This document shows positions 15,164-18,158 of a stretch of 18,158 nucleotides of DNA, piece after piece (position 1 is the stretch's first letter; the number at the start of each line of letters is the position of its first letter). The position numbers were made by a program, and so were the translations under genes. The notes beneath the pieces were generated by a model. The model ran no database searches. It was not told the DNA's origin and worked only from the letters and a program-made list of their open reading frames with translations. Origin of the DNA: Cyanobacteria bacterium UBA11153 (GTDB lineage Bacteria; Cyanobacteriota; Cyanobacteriia; Cyanobacteriales; Coleofasciculaceae); NCBI GenBank assembly GCA_003511885.1, contig DOIX01000341.1:834-18991 (forward strand), given 5' to 3'.

Positions 15164-15641
15164 TTACTCAGATGAATTAATTACAGCTACCGAGTTAAAT
15201 ATTCAACCAGGACTTGTTTTAGATAAAGCCTTAGACCATCCCATCACAATTACTCGCAATGACCAGTATTTTGCTTTACTCCGGCGTGAAAATGTGGCTT
15301 TATTTGTGAAAGCCGCCCAAGGTAGTAGAGAAATTGTTGAGCTTCTCAGTACGGCTTTCCGTTTATTACTAAAGCAAAAACTTGACAACGAGCATCCTTA
15401 TGATTGGCTTAAGGTATTTGAGCAAGAGGAACTAAATCAATTGATTGATGAGGTAATGTCGGTATATCGTTCAGTTGATTTATCCGCCCAAGCTTGGGAT
15501 GAATTAGATAGAATTATCCATGAATGGCATGAGAGTGCTTTAGCAATATCTAATCCAGACATTGAAGCTGCTTTTAGCCAAGAAAGTGATGAGCTTGAGG
15601 AAGTGTCATTATCTCCGCCTCTTGATGTCAATGCTGCTTAA
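15153..15641 (+). CDS. Phd/YefM-type antitoxin with long C-terminal extension
   Basis: 162 residues. The N-terminal part (11-43: TATELNIQPG, VLDKALDHP, ITITRNDQYFALL) has the pattern of the Phd/YefM DNA-binding antitoxin domain, which dimerises on its operator and neutralises a toxin through its C-terminus. Family members are commonly 80-90 residues. This one continues with helical segments (about 50-135) and an acidic Glu/Ser-rich tail (145-162). No intact RelE- or Doc-like toxin follows; only a short coding-like remnant lies before the DUF262 gene. The toxin may be lost, encoded elsewhere, or functionally replaced by the downstream pair. A weak GAAAG lies before the ATG. Confidence 0.65.
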   Translation: MNPIYSDELITATELNIQPGLVLDKALDHPITITRNDQYFALLRRENVALFVKAAQGSREIVELLSTAFRLLLKQKLDNEHPYDWLKVFEQEELNQLIDEVMSVYRSVDLSAQAWDELDRIIHEWHESALAISNPDIEAAFSQESDELEEVSLSPPLDVNAA

Positions 15642-15663
15642 TTGTTTGATATGTCAGACCTAT

Positions 15664-15830
15664 AGCAACTCTGTTATGATCGAGATGGTAATCTGTTGCT
15701 AAGTCTTGATGAAGCGGCTGAGGTACAGTTATTTACAACAGTCCATATCATTTATCTTAGATTAAAGAAAAACCTAATTACTACTGAGGACATCCAATGG
15801 CTAGAACAATTAACTTTCAAAGTATATCTT
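15664..15830 (+). pseudogene. Coding-like remnant between the antitoxin and DUF262 genes
   Basis: One + strand frame after the TAG at 15663-15665 reads like real protein: QLCYDRDGNLLSLDEAAEVQ, then a helix-rich stretch ending TTEDIQWLEQLTF. It then runs into the DUF262 gene in another frame. There is no ATG; the only near start is TTG at 15696. It could be the tail of a lost toxin gene paired with the antitoxin. I do not recognise the family. Confidence 0.4.
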
Positions 15831-16873
15831 GGTTTTGGGATCTCTATAATAGGAACCTCCTCGATCTTGAGCCACCTTATCAAAGACGTAGTGTTTGGAA
15901 TCAAGATTATAAGGATTATTTTATTGATACCGTACTGAATGGGTATCCAGCACCTGCAATATTTATCTATCAAGAGATTACTCCTGAAGGGACCTCTAAG
16001 GTCAGTGTAGTTGATGGAAAACAAAGATTATCTACTTTGTTTGAATTTGCTAAGAACGAGTTTCCTGTTTACGAAAAAGCCACGATTCAAAGATTTCAGG
16101 ATAAATATTTTAAAGATCTAGATGTTGAAGATAAACAAAACTTTTGGAAATATCAATTTGCTATTGAATATCTACCATCATCTGATGAAAAAATTATCGG
16201 AGATATATTTAATCGAATTAATCGAAATGTTGTCAAGCTAACTCCTCAAGAACTGCGTCATGCTAAATTTAATGGTATTTTTATTAATACAGCAGAAGAT
16301 TTAACTACTTGGATGTTTAATTATTTAGATGAAAAAAAGAATTTTCCATTAATTGATTCCAGAACTAAAAAACAAATGAAAGATGTAGAAATGGTAGCAC
16401 AATTACTACTTTTCTTAGAAGAAGGTGCTAGATCGTATAATCAAGACTACCTAGATAAAGCATTTAGCGATCGAGATAGTGATTGGGAAACAAAAGATGA
16501 GATAGAGGCTGAATTTCGTCATACTGTTGAAGACATAAAAAAAATCTTAGACTTATCAGAAAACTTATCTAAAACCAGATTAAAAAATCAAGCTGATTTT
16601 TATTCTTTATTTGGTGCTATTGCTGAGTTGAATCGGGAAAACTCACTGAATATAACTGGAGATATTAGTCAAAGAATATATGATTTTTTACAGATAGTAG
16701 AAGATAAAAAAACAAGAAATAAGTCTAGCGATGCACTAGATAATTATGAAAAAAAAGCCTTATTATACTATAATGCAGTTAAATCTTCCTTTACAGATTC
16801 AGGGCCAAGAAAAATTAGGATCGAAATTATGAAATCTTTAATTAAGGGAGATCTTAATAGAGAAAAACCTTAA
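15797..16873 (+). CDS. Stand-alone DUF262 (GmrSD N-terminal-like) protein
   Basis: 358 residues. DUF262 hallmarks: PPYQRRSVWNQDY (26-38), the NTP-binding/catalytic motif V-V-D73-G-K-Q-R77-L-S-T (71-80), and DIFNRINRNVVKLTPQELRH (136-155). The DUF262 fold is ParB/sulfiredoxin-like. It serves as an NTP-dependent sensor or nickase module in GmrS/GmrD type IV restriction and in the SspE phosphorothioate-linked effector. The GmrD-type HNH/DUF1524 nuclease domain is absent: residues after about 230 are helical and unassigned. A GAGGA seven bases upstream supports the ATG at 15797. The next gene starts 5 bases after its stop, so the two form an operon. Base composition is visibly AT-richer than the upstream metabolic genes, suggesting transfer. 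Confidence 0.85.
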   Translation: MARTINFQSISWFWDLYNRNLLDLEPPYQRRSVWNQDYKDYFIDTVLNGYPAPAIFIYQEITPEGTSKVSVVDGKQRLSTLFEFAKNEFPVYEKATIQRFQDKYFKDLDVEDKQNFWKYQFAIEYLPSSDEKIIGDIFNRINRNVVKLTPQELRHAKFNGIFINTAEDLTTWMFNYLDEKKNFPLIDSRTKKQMKDVEMVAQLLLFLEEGARSYNQDYLDKAFSDRDSDWETKDEIEAEFRHTVEDIKKILDLSENLSKTRLKNQADFYSLFGAIAELNRENSLNITGDISQRIYDFLQIVEDKKTRNKSSDALDNYEKKALLYYNAVKSSFTDSGPRKIRIEIMKSLIKGDLNREKP

Positions 16874-16878
16874 ATATT

Positions 16879-17874
16879 ATGATTTATCCCTCTATATTAG
16901 ATCGCACATATCAAGAATATTCTCCTTTTGTGGAAGAAACTGCAAAAAGAGTTAAAGAAACATTGATAAACTTCTGTGAACAGAAAGGATATGCCTTTAC
17001 TTCTCGGATTAAAACCATTGAATCTTTAGCTGAAAAAATTGAAACAGGGCGATTTCAAAAATGGTCAAATTTAGATGATTTATTTGCCTGTACAGTCATA
17101 ATACCTACTTTATCTCATGAAGAGGAAGTTAGAGAATTTTGTAAAAATACATTTCAGATTATCAGAACAGTTAAAAGAGGACAAAATAAAAAAGCTCCAG
17201 ATATATTTCGCTTTGATTCAACTAGAATTTATGCTAAATTAAAAAAATTAGACGACCTAACTGAAAATGATAGATTAAACATTTATAAAATTGTCTTTGA
17301 AATTCAAATTAAAAGTGCTTTTGAACACGCTTGGTCAGTCTCAACTCATGATATTGTGTATAAAAATTCTGAGATTGACTGGAAAAGATTACGTTTAGCT
17401 TCACAAATTAAAGCAACTGTTGAACAACTAGATACGCTTATTCTGGCATTTGAACAAACCTCTATGGTTATAGAAGACAATGATTATAGTGAGATCAAAA
17501 TCAAGCGTCACTTAGCAACTGAAATAAAAAAATTATTCGATCGTAGCAAAATCCCTGATGAGTTACAGCCGAAAGATATGACTCGTTTTTGTGATAATTT
17601 ATATCGTCTTCTGATTTGTGCCCAGAAAGAAGAAAAAGAGCTAAAAAATATTATGAAACAAATAAAAACAGAAATTGAATCAACAGAAATTAATACAATC
17701 CCTCTAAGTATTTCATTATTTCAATATTTTTTGGCAATTTTAGTATCTAAACAAATAATTACGCCTCCTATCCCAAATTACTACTGCCATATAACAGAAG
17801 AGTTAAGAAGCCTATATCCATCTATCCAAACAAATATTAATTCTATTTTTATATATAGTAATGAGCCTCAATGA
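16879..17874 (+). CDS. Divergent RelA/SpoT-domain nucleotidyltransferase, ToxSAS-like candidate
   Basis: 331 residues. A Rel/Spo synthetase-like domain spans about 15-165: SRIKTIESLAEK (42-53, the R-x-K...S...K substrate-binding helix), LDDLFACTVIIP (65-76, metal Asp66/67), and IVFEIQIKSAFEHAW (138-152, Glu141 and Gln143 of the E-x-Q-I-(R/K) motif), then HDIVYK. The G-Y-x-S-x-H motif that positions the acceptor is altered: RFDSTR (111-116) puts Phe112 for Tyr and Arg116 for His. There is no hydrolase HD domain and no TGS or ACT domain, so it is a small, single-function enzyme. Candidate activities are alarmone synthesis or, as in ToxSAS toxins, pyrophosphate transfer to tRNA. The C-terminal half (165-331) is helical and unassigned. 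It lies 5 bases after the DUF262 stop, shares its AT-rich composition (14 G/C in the 60 bases 17221-17280), and has no ribosome binding site of its own. Confidence 0.8.
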   Translation: MIYPSILDRTYQEYSPFVEETAKRVKETLINFCEQKGYAFTSRIKTIESLAEKIETGRFQKWSNLDDLFACTVIIPTLSHEEEVREFCKNTFQIIRTVKRGQNKKAPDIFRFDSTRIYAKLKKLDDLTENDRLNIYKIVFEIQIKSAFEHAWSVSTHDIVYKNSEIDWKRLRLASQIKATVEQLDTLILAFEQTSMVIEDNDYSEIKIKRHLATEIKKLFDRSKIPDELQPKDMTRFCDNLYRLLICAQKEEKELKNIMKQIKTEIESTEINTIPLSISLFQYFLAILVSKQIITPPIPNYYCHITEELRSLYPSIQTNINSIFIYSNEPQ

Positions 17875-18158
17875 TCCTACCTCATCTGTGGGGTGCGCTC
17901 ACATTTTTGGCTATTCAAAGTTGTTGTGTTTTACGCACTAAAACACATTCAACCTGCACCAATACCCTAAATGACTTAACTTATCCACTATCCCTAACAT
18001 CCAACTCGACTACACAAATGTAAAAATAGATAACAACTTAACGGATCTCATACTCAAAGGCGAGAGGCAAGAGAGAGAGGGCAAAGAGGAAAATATCTCC
18101 CCCCTAGCCCCTATGGTGTGTTTTCAAACCATGAGGATCCCCCCTAGCCCCCCTTAAT
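17875..18158. repeat. Spacer with hairpin and CCCCCCTAGCCCC repeats at window end
   Basis: No gene was seen. GTGTTTT (17926-17932) pairs with AAAACAC (17940-17946) over seven bases, a possible terminator for the DUF262/Rel operon but without a T-run. CCCCCCTAGCCCC occurs at 18099-18111 and again at 18139-18151, 40 bases apart, around an ATGGT/ACCAT stem (18113-18117, 18128-18132). The window cuts the second repeat, which usually continues as a palindrome. Confidence 0.6.

Noticed and set aside
15696..15938. Independent small gene overlapping the DUF262 start
   Set aside because: It has only a TTG start, and its second half is an out-of-frame reading of the well-supported DUF262 gene. Only the part before about 15830 is kept, as a remnant.

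Overview
The window looks like chromosomal DNA of a filamentous cyanobacterium. Three things point there: HIP1 octamers (GCGATCGC) recur along it (for example near 951, 1308, 6615, 10367, 12040, 14119, 15094); heptanucleotide tandem arrays of the cyanobacterial STRR type occur in several places; and several genes are of families typical of cyanobacteria (a multi-PAS/GAF hybrid kinase, an ArsA-like ATPase with an HSP20-like tail, a DUF2862 protein). No rRNA, tRNA or CRISPR array was seen.

Layout. 1-830 is non-coding and dominated by about 52 heptamer units in unbroken register. 831-5582 (+) encodes a very large cytosolic hybrid histidine kinase with the full phosphorelay (HisKA, HATPase, two receivers, HPt). 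Its first sensor is a LOV-type PAS domain whose photoadduct cysteine is Ser84. 5833-7294 (-) is an overlapping pair: a UspA-type protein, then a tandem RNase III-fold protein with most catalytic acids lost. 7295-7779 is a divergent intergenic region holding a well-folded RNA candidate on the + strand. 7780-8880 (+) is a metallophosphoesterase. 8983-11285 (-) carries a membrane-anchored polysaccharide deacetylase, the ArsA-like ATPase and DUF2862. 11400-11625 is the decayed 3' end of an IS200/IS605 tnpB. 11629-11850 (-) is a small DUF5049-like protein. 11960-13975 (-) is a GT39-type membrane glycosyltransferase into which two palindromic repeats have inserted in frame.

13976-15150 is a decayed region with interspersed repeats, a 25-bp direct repeat and a truncated HNH nuclease. 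It leads into a defence-like segment on the + strand: a Phd/YefM-type antitoxin (15153-15641), a coding-like remnant, and a tightly coupled, visibly AT-rich pair made of a stand-alone DUF262 protein (15797-16873) and a divergent RelA/SpoT nucleotidyltransferase (16879-17874). That pair, 5 nt apart, is the best candidate for an undescribed system. By inference it could be a DUF262 sensor or NTPase joined to a ToxSAS-like effector. The window ends inside another C-rich repeat.

How the genes relate: the pairs uspA/RNase III-like and DUF262/Rel-Spo look co-transcribed. The deacetylase and the GT39 enzyme both point to cell-surface polysaccharide or glycolipid work but are not adjacent. The remaining genes look like single transcription units separated by repeat-rich spacers.
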